Assembly: GCA_030648035.1 (NCBI GenBank)
Contig: JAUSII010000128.1
Coordinates: 1-51,883 of the forward strand
Reading direction: 5' to 3'
DNA: 51,883 nt
Source of the DNA: Deltaproteobacteria bacterium
Lineage (GTDB): Bacteria > UBA10199 > SPLOWO2-01-44-7
Part shown: positions 8,419 to 16,106 of the stretch, piece by piece
How the letters are laid out: the number at the start of each line of letters is the position of its first letter
How positions within the stretch are numbered: the first letter of the stretch is position 1
The notes under the pieces: generated by a model
The model's database searches: none
What the model was told of the DNA's origin: nothing
Seen by the model: only the letters and a program-made list of their open reading frames with translations
Made by a program: the position numbers and the translations under genes

Positions 8419-9077
8419 TTAACTTCCACGAAACCCATGTCGTCACCGCCGCCGCTGTCGGACTTTTTTTGATCGTCGTGGCCGCTATCGCCAATCGCCG
8501 GCTCAAAGCCACCGAAAAATGTCTTATTCCGCAGGCCAAATTAAGACCCTCCACTTTTTTTGAACTGGTGGTCGAAGGTTTGCTCGGTCTGATGGAAGGG
8601 GTGCTGGGTGACCGTGCTGAAAAATATTTTCCGCTGATTGGTGCCCTGTTTGTCTATGTCTTCACCTGCAATCTCGTCGGTCTGATTCCCGGTTTTGGTC
8701 CGCCGACCGACAACATCAACACCAACGCCGCCTGCGCGATTATTGTTTTTGTTTATTACAATTATCTGGGAATCAAAGAGCAGGGCATTGTGCAATATCT
8801 CAAACATTTTATGGGTCCGGTCATCTGGCTGGGCCCTTTGATGCTGATGATTGAACTGATCAGTCATGCCGTGCGACCGATCAGCTTGAGCGTTCGTCTC
8901 TTCGGCAACATGACCGGCGACCACATGGTGTTGGGGGTTTTCTCCGAGCTGACGCCCATTGTCATACCCGTCATCTTCATGTTTCTGGGACTTTTTATTT
9001 CGTTCATTCAGGCATTTGTTTTTTCACTTTTGTCGATCGTCTACATCGGTCTCGCAACCGAACCATCCCATCATTAA
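8409..9077 (+). CDS. atpB: F1Fo ATP synthase subunit a
   Basis: 222 residues, five to six membrane helices. The conserved helix-5 block SHAVRPISLSVRLFGNMTGDH carries the essential stator arginine, and the final helix FIQAFVFSLLSIVYIGLA carries the usual Gln. LVGLIPGFGPPTDNINTN is the periplasmic loop typical of the family. Subunit a provides the ion half-channels against the c-ring. It overlaps the preceding atpI-like gene and is followed after 17 bases by atpE. The remaining subunits (b, delta, alpha, gamma, beta, epsilon) are not in the window, so the operon is split. Confidence 0.95.
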   Translation: MQLINFHETHVVTAAAVGLFLIVVAAIANRRLKATEKCLIPQAKLRPSTFFELVVEGLLGLMEGVLGDRAEKYFPLIGALFVYVFTCNLVGLIPGFGPPTDNINTNAACAIIVFVYYNYLGIKEQGIVQYLKHFMGPVIWLGPLMLMIELISHAVRPISLSVRLFGNMTGDHMVLGVFSELTPIVIPVIFMFLGLFISFIQAFVFSLLSIVYIGLATEPSHH

Positions 9078-9094
9078 ACAAAGGAGGAAGTAAT

Positions 9095-9427
9095 ATGTTG
9101 AAAAAAATCACAATCGCAGTTGTAGCCGTCTTGGCCAGCCCCGCTGTCCTGATGGCCGCAGAAGGTGCCGCAATGCCCAGTGGTGAAGGAGTTTACACAT
9201 TCCTGAAAGCCGCATTGGCACTCGGTGCCGGTTTAGGGATAGCCATCGCCGCTTTTGGTGGCGCATTGGCACAAGGCAAAGCCGCCGCCGCCGCGCTGGA
9301 AGGCATCGCCAGAAACCCGGAAGCCGCCAGCAAAGTCATGACACCGATGATCATCGCCCTGGCGCTGATCGAATCGCTCGTCATCTATGCTTTGGTTATC
9401 GCTTTCATGTTGCTGGGAAAGATTTAA
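9095..9427 (+). CDS. atpE: F1Fo ATP synthase subunit c with Na+-type ligand set
   Basis: 110 residues behind a strong AGGAGG site. The first 22 residues (KKITIAVVAVLASPAVLMAA) look like a cleavable signal peptide, followed by the usual two-helix hairpin with the loop ARNPEA at 72-77. The ion-binding carboxylate is Glu93. Gln60, Glu93, Ser94 and Tyr98 have exactly the spacing of the Na+ ligands Gln32, Glu65, Ser66 and Tyr70 of Ilyobacter-type c subunits, which suggests sodium or relaxed specificity. A palindromic repeat follows immediately at 9435 and may act as terminator. Confidence 0.95.
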   Translation: MLKKITIAVVAVLASPAVLMAAEGAAMPSGEGVYTFLKAALALGAGLGIAIAAFGGALAQGKAAAAALEGIARNPEAASKVMTPMIIALALIESLVIYALVIAFMLLGKI

Positions 9428-9434
9428 TTCGTTT

Positions 9435-9512
9435 GTCATTGCGAGGAGCCAAAGGCGACGAAGCAATCCCGTTGATTCACTGGTTTGCTTCGCCCTTCGG
9501 GCTCGCAATGAC
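9435..9512. repeat. Dispersed palindromic repeat, GTCATTGCGAG family, full copy
   Basis: 78 bases bounded by the perfect inverted repeat GTCATTGCGAG / CTCGCAATGAC, with inner GACGAAGCAATCCC and GGTTTGCTTCGCC arms. It lies between atpE and tRNA-Arg. A second full copy is at 42472-42531 and a half copy at 19152-19180. No transposase is nearby. The element is of REP/MITE type. Confidence 0.88.
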
Positions 9513-9520
9513 ACAATGAC

Positions 9521-9594
9521 GCGCCCGTAGCTCAGCTGGATAGAGCATCTGACTACGAATCAGAAGGTCGGCGGTTCGACTCCGTCCGGGCGCA
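9521..9594 (+). tRNA. tRNA-Arg (anticodon ACG)
   Basis: A 74-base cloverleaf: acceptor stem GCGCCCG (9521-9527) pairs with CGGGCGC (9587-9593), discriminator A at 9594. The anticodon loop CTACGAA (9553-9559) gives ACG at 9555-9557. The D arm starts TAGCTCAGCTGGATAGAGC and the T arm contains GGTTCGACTCC. CCA is not encoded. The next start codon (ATG 9601) is only six bases beyond the discriminator. Confidence 0.97.
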
Positions 9595-9600
9595 CATTTT

Positions 9601-10431
9601 ATGGAAACAAAAATCGCGATATTCAAAGGCAACAAGATTCGGAAAACCCTTTATGAGAATGAATGGTGGTTTTCTGTCATTGATGTTGTAAGCGTGCTAA
9701 CGGGCAGCACAACCCCACGAGATTATTGGTATAAAATGAAGGTCAGAGTTCAGTCAGAAGAAGGGGCTGAGTTGTCGACAAAATGTCGACAACTGAAATT
9801 GGAGTCCAGTGACGGCAAAAAATATGAAACAGACTGCGCCGACACCGAAGGCATCTTTCGGATTATTCAATCCATTCCGTCACCCAAAGCCGAACCATTC
9901 AAACGATGGCTGGCCAAAGTCGGTTACGAGCGCATTCAAGAAATAGAGAATCCAGAACTTGCCACCAAGCGCACCCGTCTGCTTTATAAACTCAAGGGCT
10001 ATCCCGAAGATTGGATCGAAAAGCGTATGCGCGGTATTGCCATCCGTGAAGAATTGACGGACGAATGGCAAAAACGCGGCGCACAAGAACAAAAAGATTA
10101 CGAAATTTTGACAGCAGAAGTTTCAAAAGCCACCTTTGGTGTTACTCCCTCTGAGTATAAAAATCTCAAAGGCCTCAAACGGGAAAATCTTCGTGACCAC
10201 ATGGATGATTTTGAACTCATTTTTACCATGCTTGGCGAACGTTCTACGACGGAAATTCACAAAAATGAAGATTCCAAAGGTCTGGCAAAACTTAAAAGTG
10301 ACGCCAAAGCTGGTGGTGAGATTGCGGGTGGTGCCAGGCGAGAATTAGAAAAGCGGCTGGGGCGATCTGTGGTTTCCAAATCAAATTTTTTACCGAATAA
10401 GAAGATTCAAAAAGCTTTAAAGGGGAAATAA
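9601..10431 (+). CDS. BRO-N domain protein, phage antirepressor / DinD-like
   Basis: 276 residues. Residues 1-110 form a BRO-N-type domain: IAIFKGNKIRKTLYENEWWFSVIDVVSVLTGS, followed by YWYKMKVR and a TEGIFRIIQSIPSPKAEPFKRWLAKVGYERI block. These match proteins annotated as phage antirepressor/Bro proteins and the DNA-damage-inducible DinD group. Residues 115-250 are helical and basic (EKRMRGIAIREELTDEWQKRG), as in the common C-terminal extension of chromosomal Bro-N proteins. It begins six bases after tRNA-Arg with no room for a ribosome site, suggesting acquisition at the tRNA end. DNA binding is probable; its target is unknown. Confidence 0.82.
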   Translation: METKIAIFKGNKIRKTLYENEWWFSVIDVVSVLTGSTTPRDYWYKMKVRVQSEEGAELSTKCRQLKLESSDGKKYETDCADTEGIFRIIQSIPSPKAEPFKRWLAKVGYERIQEIENPELATKRTRLLYKLKGYPEDWIEKRMRGIAIREELTDEWQKRGAQEQKDYEILTAEVSKATFGVTPSEYKNLKGLKRENLRDHMDDFELIFTMLGERSTTEIHKNEDSKGLAKLKSDAKAGGEIAGGARRELEKRLGRSVVSKSNFLPNKKIQKALKGK

Positions 10432-10465
10432 AACCCTTGTCAGAGGCAATATTGGCCGCTAATAC

Positions 10466-13400
10466 ATGCCGGATATGGATTTGGCTGGATTAACAAATAC
10501 AACCCGGATAATGCCCCAGACGACCGTCCCGGCGGCGACTCTTTCAACAATCCCTGAAAATCCTATAGATACTTCCACGGTTATCGCAACACCGATACCC
10601 TCTTTGTCAACGCGTCTCGTGGCAACACTTTTTCATACGCCGATTTTTTTAAAAGAGAGACTGGCCCGATTCTTGGGGGCAAAGCCTGCCACTCTTCAAC
10701 CGCCATCTCTCATGGAACCGGTCAAAACAGAACCACCACTCTCCTTCACCCATCGACTGGAGGTGCTCCAGAAGCGAATTCCGGAAATATGGAACCTCGT
10801 CGATCATAAGCAAAAAGAAGAGGCCGAGGGTTTGTTGCGAGAACAGATTATCCAATTGGCGAGAGACATCCAGAATCAGGATGAACTGCTTCTCTTTTTG
10901 AACACAAATCCTTTTAAGCATTTTAGTTTTGGTGGAAAAAACAGTGGCCTTCGACCTGCCCTTCGAAGGGCCGTTTCAAAATATTGGAGAGAGGGGACTC
11001 TCCTGCCTTGGGGAAACGGTATTTTTCTATCTGATCTATTCAAGCTTGATGGTTCGACGGGCGAGCTGGATGACATCGATCGGAGGTGGATCAAAAAAAA
11101 TATCGGAGAAAACCAGCCCCAAGAAAAAGCATGGAAACTTTTGACAACGAAAAAACTCTCTTTTGATGAAAGGGTTTTGATAGCCATGGTGTTGTTGGAA
11201 ATAAAAAGCGGATATGGAATGCTCAAAATTGCATTTCCTCCTTCTGATTTAAAAGAATACATCGAACGCCGGGCCAGAGAAGGCACTTTTGATTCGGTGG
11301 ATCTGCTCATTCTATCCACATTTGCCGAAAAAAATAGTGTCTCCATCGACCGATACTCCAGAACGGTCCAGGAGACCTTGGTCAATACGGCTTTAGGGGC
11401 GACTCCCATGGGAGATTATTTTGGTGCAGAGAGTGTTCTCTTCCCCCTCCTTTATGAAGAGAGGAATTTTTCAAAACTTCCCAAAGATCTGCAGTGGACA
11501 ATGATTCATGGCCTCGTCCAAAATTTTATCAGGAGCAACACCTCCAGGGCGGACAGCATCTTGAACACACATATGACGGAACATCTGGACCCGGACCAGA
11601 TAAAAACACTTCTTGATTTATATGAGGCCACACCAGAGACAACTATTCTTCATGCTCATCAATATATTATGCTTCTTAAACAACTCTCGGGCGTTCAAGC
11701 TGTAGAGCCGAGACGCCTTCGAAGACTGCCCACATTGGTGGGTCCCGGTTATCTTCCGCAACACGCCAGCGAGATGAAAGCAATTCTCGAATATCTGGGT
11801 AGCTATTGGGAAAAGAAATGGACAAGAGAGAATGCGGAAACATTACTGCCTCATCTGCTGGAAACGTCCGATGCCGCCCACCGCCTTTTGGAAGCGAACC
11901 ATTGTGATCACGCCGATCAACTTACCACCACCATATGGCAAGTCTTTCAAATTCTCTCAAGCTGGGAAAAACTTTATGGAGCAGAATTTTTAAAGCCCGC
12001 TATTCCCCATGCAGAAAAATGGCTTCACGGTTCCCATCAACAGTATCACATGCTTTTGCGTCTTTTTGAAACAGTCGTTCCGTTTATTGAATACCAGACC
12101 CAAGCATTAAGGATCACGCAAAGACTTTTTGATCTACATACGCGATATCATCCCAGCGTGAATGGAGAATCTCCACCAAAGAAATTGCTTGAAGCACTTT
12201 TTTTGCGTATGGACCCGAATGAAAAAGAAAGACTTTTTAAAACATTGGCCGTTGCCTATTTTAGCGACCCATTTTCAGATGCGGCTCACCAACAAAAACA
12301 GCTTTTGGAGCTTAACGGCCCACTTCCCTCCCTTGAAGCGCTGGAAGGTCTGGCCAGAGTTCTTGAACATTCTTCGCTCGATCCGAATGTTTTGGCTAAA
12401 ATAAAATCGTTGTCTCTTAACTCCCCCCATCCATTGGCCTCTTCCCAAATTCTTGCCATCATCTTTCATGTTGTTTTGGACTCCCAAGAGGCGGAAAAAA
12501 GAAAATTTCTGGAACGAATGACGCAGGGGATTCCGGAGAGAGGGTCGATGCTGGAATGGGTGTTGCTATATAGGGATCTCGACTTGCTCCCGCAAAATGT
12601 CCAGGCCGAATTTGTAACCGAACAGAACAGGCGTTATGAGGCCATCAAAAACAAAACCCACTTCAACCCTGCAAAGATTCGCCACACACTTAAAACCTGG
12701 GTGCGCGAGCGTTTTGTGCGAGTGATCGGATTATCGCCCAAAGAAATTGCTCATTTTCAACTCCATACAAAAAAATATCCAGACGCCTGGAGCCGTCACA
12801 ATTTTCTGGCTCACCTTTCGGCGATGTCGACTTTTGCCGACACAAAAGGGTTGGCGGCCATCCGCGAGCTGGTGGTGAAACTTGTTCAAACCCCCGTTGA
12901 TAAAAACGGCGATTTCACCTGGGCCTTCCGTTATCGCGGCATGCAGAAAATATTCGGAGATACTTTCATGGCGCGCTGGCCTAAAGAGCGGCGCTACACT
13001 GTGCATACCGGAGAAGAAGAGAGCACCCTCGTTGCCAGGGAGCGCTTTCTCAAAAAAATCGGGGCCGATCTCAAAGAACACTGGACCCTTCCGAAAGAAA
13101 ACAAAATATATTTTTCAGCGCTCACCCAAGATGTTCGGGAAATCACAGACGCGCTGACACTGGGAGAAAAACCCAACGAAGAAATAGTCGAACGGACCAT
13201 GCAGTTTTTCAAAGACCACCCCAAAGAGATGGAAGATACAACACTCTCGGCCTTGAGAGAAATTCGAAACGACCTGATTCAATGGCGCCGGGGCCAAAAC
13301 AGCTCTTTCAAAAATGCGGCAAATGAAGAAGTCCTCATCACCGGCGACCCACGCTACCTTGTCATAGCAGGACTGATCGGAAAAAAATCGTGCACACGCC

Positions 13401-13774
13401 CCACCGACCCGGCTCCCGGCAACAAAAGTGGTCAACCGGCAGGCCGCGCCCTGCATGGACCTCTGCTGATCGCCATCTATATGAAAGACGGAATCGAAAC
13501 AGCACGATCTCTCATTGAAGTTACAAAAACAGAAGACGGCGTTCATTACACCATCGAACCGCTCTATGAAGAGGGGGGATTCAACCGCGCCCAAGCCTTT
13601 GCCGACATCCTTCTGACCGACGCCGCGCTTCTGGAGATTGAAGCCGACAGAGTTCACAACGCTTTTACAAAACAGAATATGCAAGAACCTCCACCTCTAT
13701 TACCTTCCCGCAATCCTCAATACAACGACGCCTTCCGTCGCCCCAATGCCCCAGCAAATTATAGTTTTTCGTGA
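10466..13774 (+). CDS. Large orphan helical protein (1102 residues)
   Basis: I do not recognise this protein as a whole. The start at 10466 (or 10475) lacks an obvious ribosome site. Residues 1-60 are Thr/Pro-rich and disordered, and 85-900 are almost entirely helical with HEAT/TPR-like spacing but no clear consensus. The last 180 residues form a more compact alpha/beta part: LITGDPRYLVIAGLIGKKSC, then HGPLLIAIYMKDG, ARSLIEVTK and IEPLYEEGGF. From memory this C-terminal pattern (GDP, Ser-Cys, ARS, EPLY) recurs at the ends of other giant uncharacterised helical proteins, but I cannot name it. No membrane segment or signal. The 3' end overlaps the convergent HExxH gene by 16 bases. Confidence 0.7.
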   Translation: MPDMDLAGLTNTTRIMPQTTVPAATLSTIPENPIDTSTVIATPIPSLSTRLVATLFHTPIFLKERLARFLGAKPATLQPPSLMEPVKTEPPLSFTHRLEVLQKRIPEIWNLVDHKQKEEAEGLLREQIIQLARDIQNQDELLLFLNTNPFKHFSFGGKNSGLRPALRRAVSKYWREGTLLPWGNGIFLSDLFKLDGSTGELDDIDRRWIKKNIGENQPQEKAWKLLTTKKLSFDERVLIAMVLLEIKSGYGMLKIAFPPSDLKEYIERRAREGTFDSVDLLILSTFAEKNSVSIDRYSRTVQETLVNTALGATPMGDYFGAESVLFPLLYEERNFSKLPKDLQWTMIHGLVQNFIRSNTSRADSILNTHMTEHLDPDQIKTLLDLYEATPETTILHAHQYIMLLKQLSGVQAVEPRRLRRLPTLVGPGYLPQHASEMKAILEYLGSYWEKKWTRENAETLLPHLLETSDAAHRLLEANHCDHADQLTTTIWQVFQILSSWEKLYGAEFLKPAIPHAEKWLHGSHQQYHMLLRLFETVVPFIEYQTQALRITQRLFDLHTRYHPSVNGESPPKKLLEALFLRMDPNEKERLFKTLAVAYFSDPFSDAAHQQKQLLELNGPLPSLEALEGLARVLEHSSLDPNVLAKIKSLSLNSPHPLASSQILAIIFHVVLDSQEAEKRKFLERMTQGIPERGSMLEWVLLYRDLDLLPQNVQAEFVTEQNRRYEAIKNKTHFNPAKIRHTLKTWVRERFVRVIGLSPKEIAHFQLHTKKYPDAWSRHNFLAHLSAMSTFADTKGLAAIRELVVKLVQTPVDKNGDFTWAFRYRGMQKIFGDTFMARWPKERRYTVHTGEEESTLVARERFLKKIGADLKEHWTLPKENKIYFSALTQDVREITDALTLGEKPNEEIVERTMQFFKDHPKEMEDTTLSALREIRNDLIQWRRGQNSSFKNAANEEVLITGDPRYLVIAGLIGKKSCTRPTDPAPGNKSGQPAGRALHGPLLIAIYMKDGIETARSLIEVTKTEDGVHYTIEPLYEEGGFNRAQAFADILLTDAALLEIEADRVHNAFTKQNMQEPPPLLPSRNPQYNDAFRRPNAPANYSFS

Positions 13775-14613
13775 TGGAAGAATTTGTTTAATACTTTTTG
13801 TCTGATGAGCGAGGCCTCTGCATAAACAGACTGATAACCGATATCCGTAAAAAATGTTTGGCGGAGTAACAATAAACTGGAATCAAAAAAATCGGCGTTA
13901 ATATGCCTGGTTAAATAAGAAAAACTTCTGGTTTGTGAAAGCTCCAGCAAACAAAAATAATAGTTTAAATGATCTATTTCACGCTGGTAAGAACACCAGG
14001 CCAACCTGTCTTGTTCACTGGCAAGATATTGACAAACAACAATTTCTTCCAGAATTTGGGCATAAGCCTCCGATATGACTTGGCGTCTTGAAAAATCAGC
14101 ACCACTCAACCGCTCCACAAGGCAATGGCCCAATTCATGAAGCAAAGAAGCTAAAGCGATAAAAACATTATCATCTGCTCCGCAAATTATCATAACTCCA
14201 TCTTTATAATCGCTCCTATACCTCGAATCACCAGGGGCAAAGACAGAGTTTTTAAAAACTTCCGCTATCAGCCCATGCAACGGGCTTGTTCCAAATAAAT
14301 CCATGATTGCAACACTCGCTTTTTTAGGAATGGTCTTTTTGAAATATTCCGGTTGCAATGGAATGGGCGCTCTTTTCGAACGAACCAGCTGATAAGCATT
14401 GGGATCTGGCATAAAATCCTTTTGCGACAAAATCGTTTCAACGAGAGCATGACAATGATCCAGATTGGCATTTGAATTCCAATTTTGAATTTTTTTCCTT
14501 CTTTCTGTATGCATTTCTTCAGACAGATCAGTTCCTGTAATGGCACTTTTTACAATGCGGGCATAACTTTCTCTATAAAGCTGAATATGTTTATGGATGG
14601 GTATTGTTTGCAT
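13759..14613 (-). CDS. HExxH protein of the RiPP-like cluster, candidate peptidase or peptide-modifying enzyme
   Basis: 284 residues from ATG 14613; an upstream in-frame ATG at 14703 would sit deep inside the oxygenase gene and is less likely. The sequence HELGH at 159-163 in a hydrophobic helix (ALASLLHELGHCL) is a zinc-type HExxH site. Glu182 in SEAYAQILEE lies 19 residues later, as expected for the third ligand of a gluzincin metallopeptidase. No signal peptide is seen, so it would act in the cytoplasm. In a peptide natural-product cluster it could be the leader peptidase. Alternatively it could belong to the HExxH peptide-hydroxylase type. It is the last gene of the minus-strand operon, overlapping the oxygenase by 23 bases. 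Confidence 0.65.
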   Translation of the reverse strand: MQTIPIHKHIQLYRESYARIVKSAITGTDLSEEMHTERRKKIQNWNSNANLDHCHALVETILSQKDFMPDPNAYQLVRSKRAPIPLQPEYFKKTIPKKASVAIMDLFGTSPLHGLIAEVFKNSVFAPGDSRYRSDYKDGVMIICGADDNVFIALASLLHELGHCLVERLSGADFSRRQVISEAYAQILEEIVVCQYLASEQDRLAWCSYQREIDHLNYYFCLLELSQTRSFSYLTRHINADFFDSSLLLLRQTFFTDIGYQSVYAEASLIRQKVLNKFFHHEKL

Positions 14614-15235
14614 GGCCACCTTCAATGAACCAATCAAAAGCAACGACTTTGCGCTCCCACCCTCCATACATATCTGAAACACTGTGGTAGGAATTTTTTG
14701 CAACCTTGAATAAAGTCAGGGTGTTTGCTTGAGGCGGAATAGTTTTAAAAACAGTTCGTTCCGGATTTTCAATATGAAAACACAACTCCCCGCCAAGGCC
14801 TGCCTGATAATGACGGGATAATTGGAGTAGCATGACAACATCAATCTCTTTTCCATAATCATTATGAATGGGTATCCCTTTACTACCTTTTGAAAAAAAA
14901 TTGTATTGCGGAACAGAAGTGGCCCGCATCTGCAATGGTTCTCCCAATAATTGGTTTAAAAAAGATCTAAAAGCCTTCCCATAAATAAACCGAAGAATAC
15001 CCGGTTCCCCAAAAGGGCCCCAATACCAATTGGCATCCTTAGACAAACCATAATCTCCACTTATTTCTGTCGGAATCTGCCTTGCATACAATTCTATTTT
15101 TTCTAGGACAGCCTCTGTAAAGAAATCCGGTAAAATGGCGTGTTTAAATGGAGATGTTTTGCAAAATATTTTCTGCAACTCCCCTTTTTCATACGCCTGA
15201 ATATAAATATCATTAATCCAGCCTTGCAAGCTCAT
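14591..15235 (-). CDS. 2-oxoglutarate/Fe(II)-dependent oxygenase, peptidyl-hydroxylase-like
   Basis: 214 residues. The double-stranded beta-helix ligands are visible as His124-x-Asp126 (PIHNDYG), His184 (SYHSVSD) and the 2-oxoglutarate-binding Arg195 (GGWERK), a spacing typical of prolyl-4-hydroxylase/Tpa1-like enzymes. An N-terminal helix bundle precedes the core (LPDFFTEAVLEKI is the usual first element). Such enzymes hydroxylate amino-acid side chains in proteins or peptides. Start and stop both overlap neighbouring genes (23 bases on each side), so it is translated as part of the cluster. The probable substrate is the 52-residue precursor; this is inference. Confidence 0.85.
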   Translation of the reverse strand: MSLQGWINDIYIQAYEKGELQKIFCKTSPFKHAILPDFFTEAVLEKIELYARQIPTEISGDYGLSKDANWYWGPFGEPGILRFIYGKAFRSFLNQLLGEPLQMRATSVPQYNFFSKGSKGIPIHNDYGKEIDVVMLLQLSRHYQAGLGGELCFHIENPERTVFKTIPPQANTLTLFKVAKNSYHSVSDMYGGWERKVVAFDWFIEGGHANNTHP

Positions 15236-16106
15236 GCTTGTCCCTCCATTTTATATGAAACTTTTTATTCTTATTTGAATATGAGACATCAAGTTGTTCT
15301 GCCCCTGGCGGACGCTTGACATAACAATGCCGCCAATGAGTGGGCGCCGCCGAAAATTTATTAGTAAGAATAATCTCTGAAAATAATGTTGCGTAAAAAT
15401 ATAAATGCACTGCGTTTGCTTCAGAAGCCGTGGGAATAAAAAGTGACGATTTAAAATCTGAAATTTTATCAACACCCAGCTGATATTCAACAAGCAAAGA
15501 CGATTCTCCTGCTGTATGAGCGTCATCAAGCACGGTGAATTGCGGTTCTCGACAGAATTCCGACAACAGTAGCTCTTTGACGCCATTAAAGTCATATGAA
15601 TCATGGGAGGCACTCAAAAAGGCACCCAGCAGGTTGTCTGTGATGCCATCCAATTGTCTTGAATAAATGGGTTGAGCAAAAAGCTGAAGAGTGGACGGTA
15701 TAACTGTTTTAACAGAAGGATATCGTCTGCAAAATTCATAACACAGCTCAACGATATTTTCCTCTGGTGCAATTGGACCTATTGTCTCGGTGACTAAAAT
15801 ATCGGGGGCAGCTTCAATGGGTCTGTTATAGGATGAATTATTGACAATAATAAGATTTGAATAACCGGAGTCTTGAGCAAGTTTTTGGCCAATGGCAGCG
15901 GCAGTTGAAAAATATTCTATTCCATAAACAGCATTTTTTGTCCGCTTGGCTGCATAACTGGCAAGGATGCCCGTTCCTGTTCCTATATCTACAACGCAAT
16001 CTTCGGGTCCCACCGCCTTTTGCAGAGCCCTTTGATAAGCATCAAGCCTGGTTTTATCTGCCAACATCGCAGCATGATGCTTCATTTCAAATAATAGGTG
16101 ACTCAC
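15213..16106 (-). CDS. PRMT-like SAM-dependent methyltransferase
   Basis: 297 residues with the protein arginine methyltransferase layout. The N-terminal helix has H-x-x-ML-x-D-x-x-R-x-x-x-Y (residues 11-24). Motif I is VVDIGTGTGILA at 38-49, followed by acidic strand end YGIEYF, double-E-like loop VTETIGPIAPEENI (105-118) and THW in the C-terminal barrel (APTHWRHCYV). This catalytic set is used for arginine N-methylation. Lone bacterial members are uncommon and in biosynthetic clusters probably modify peptides. It overlaps the exporter start by 20 bases and the oxygenase by 23. Confidence 0.8.
   Translation of the reverse strand: MSHLLFEMKHHAAMLADKTRLDAYQRALQKAVGPEDCVVDIGTGTGILASYAAKRTKNAVYGIEYFSTAAAIGQKLAQDSGYSNLIIVNNSSYNRPIEAAPDILVTETIGPIAPEENIVELCYEFCRRYPSVKTVIPSTLQLFAQPIYSRQLDGITDNLLGAFLSASHDSYDFNGVKELLLSEFCREPQFTVLDDAHTAGESSLLVEYQLGVDKISDFKSSLFIPTASEANAVHLYFYATLFSEIILTNKFSAAPTHWRHCYVKRPPGAEQLDVSYSNKNKKFHIKWRDKHELARLD

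Noticed and set aside
10432-10465. Shared-motif promoter for the 1102-residue protein (GGCCGCTAATAC)
   Set aside because: No GCAACTTT-like box at the right distance and the second box differs in two positions.
9595-10465. Prophage or integrative element at tRNA-Arg
   Set aside because: A single BRO-N gene without integrase and no repeated tRNA end downstream; not enough for a mobile element call.
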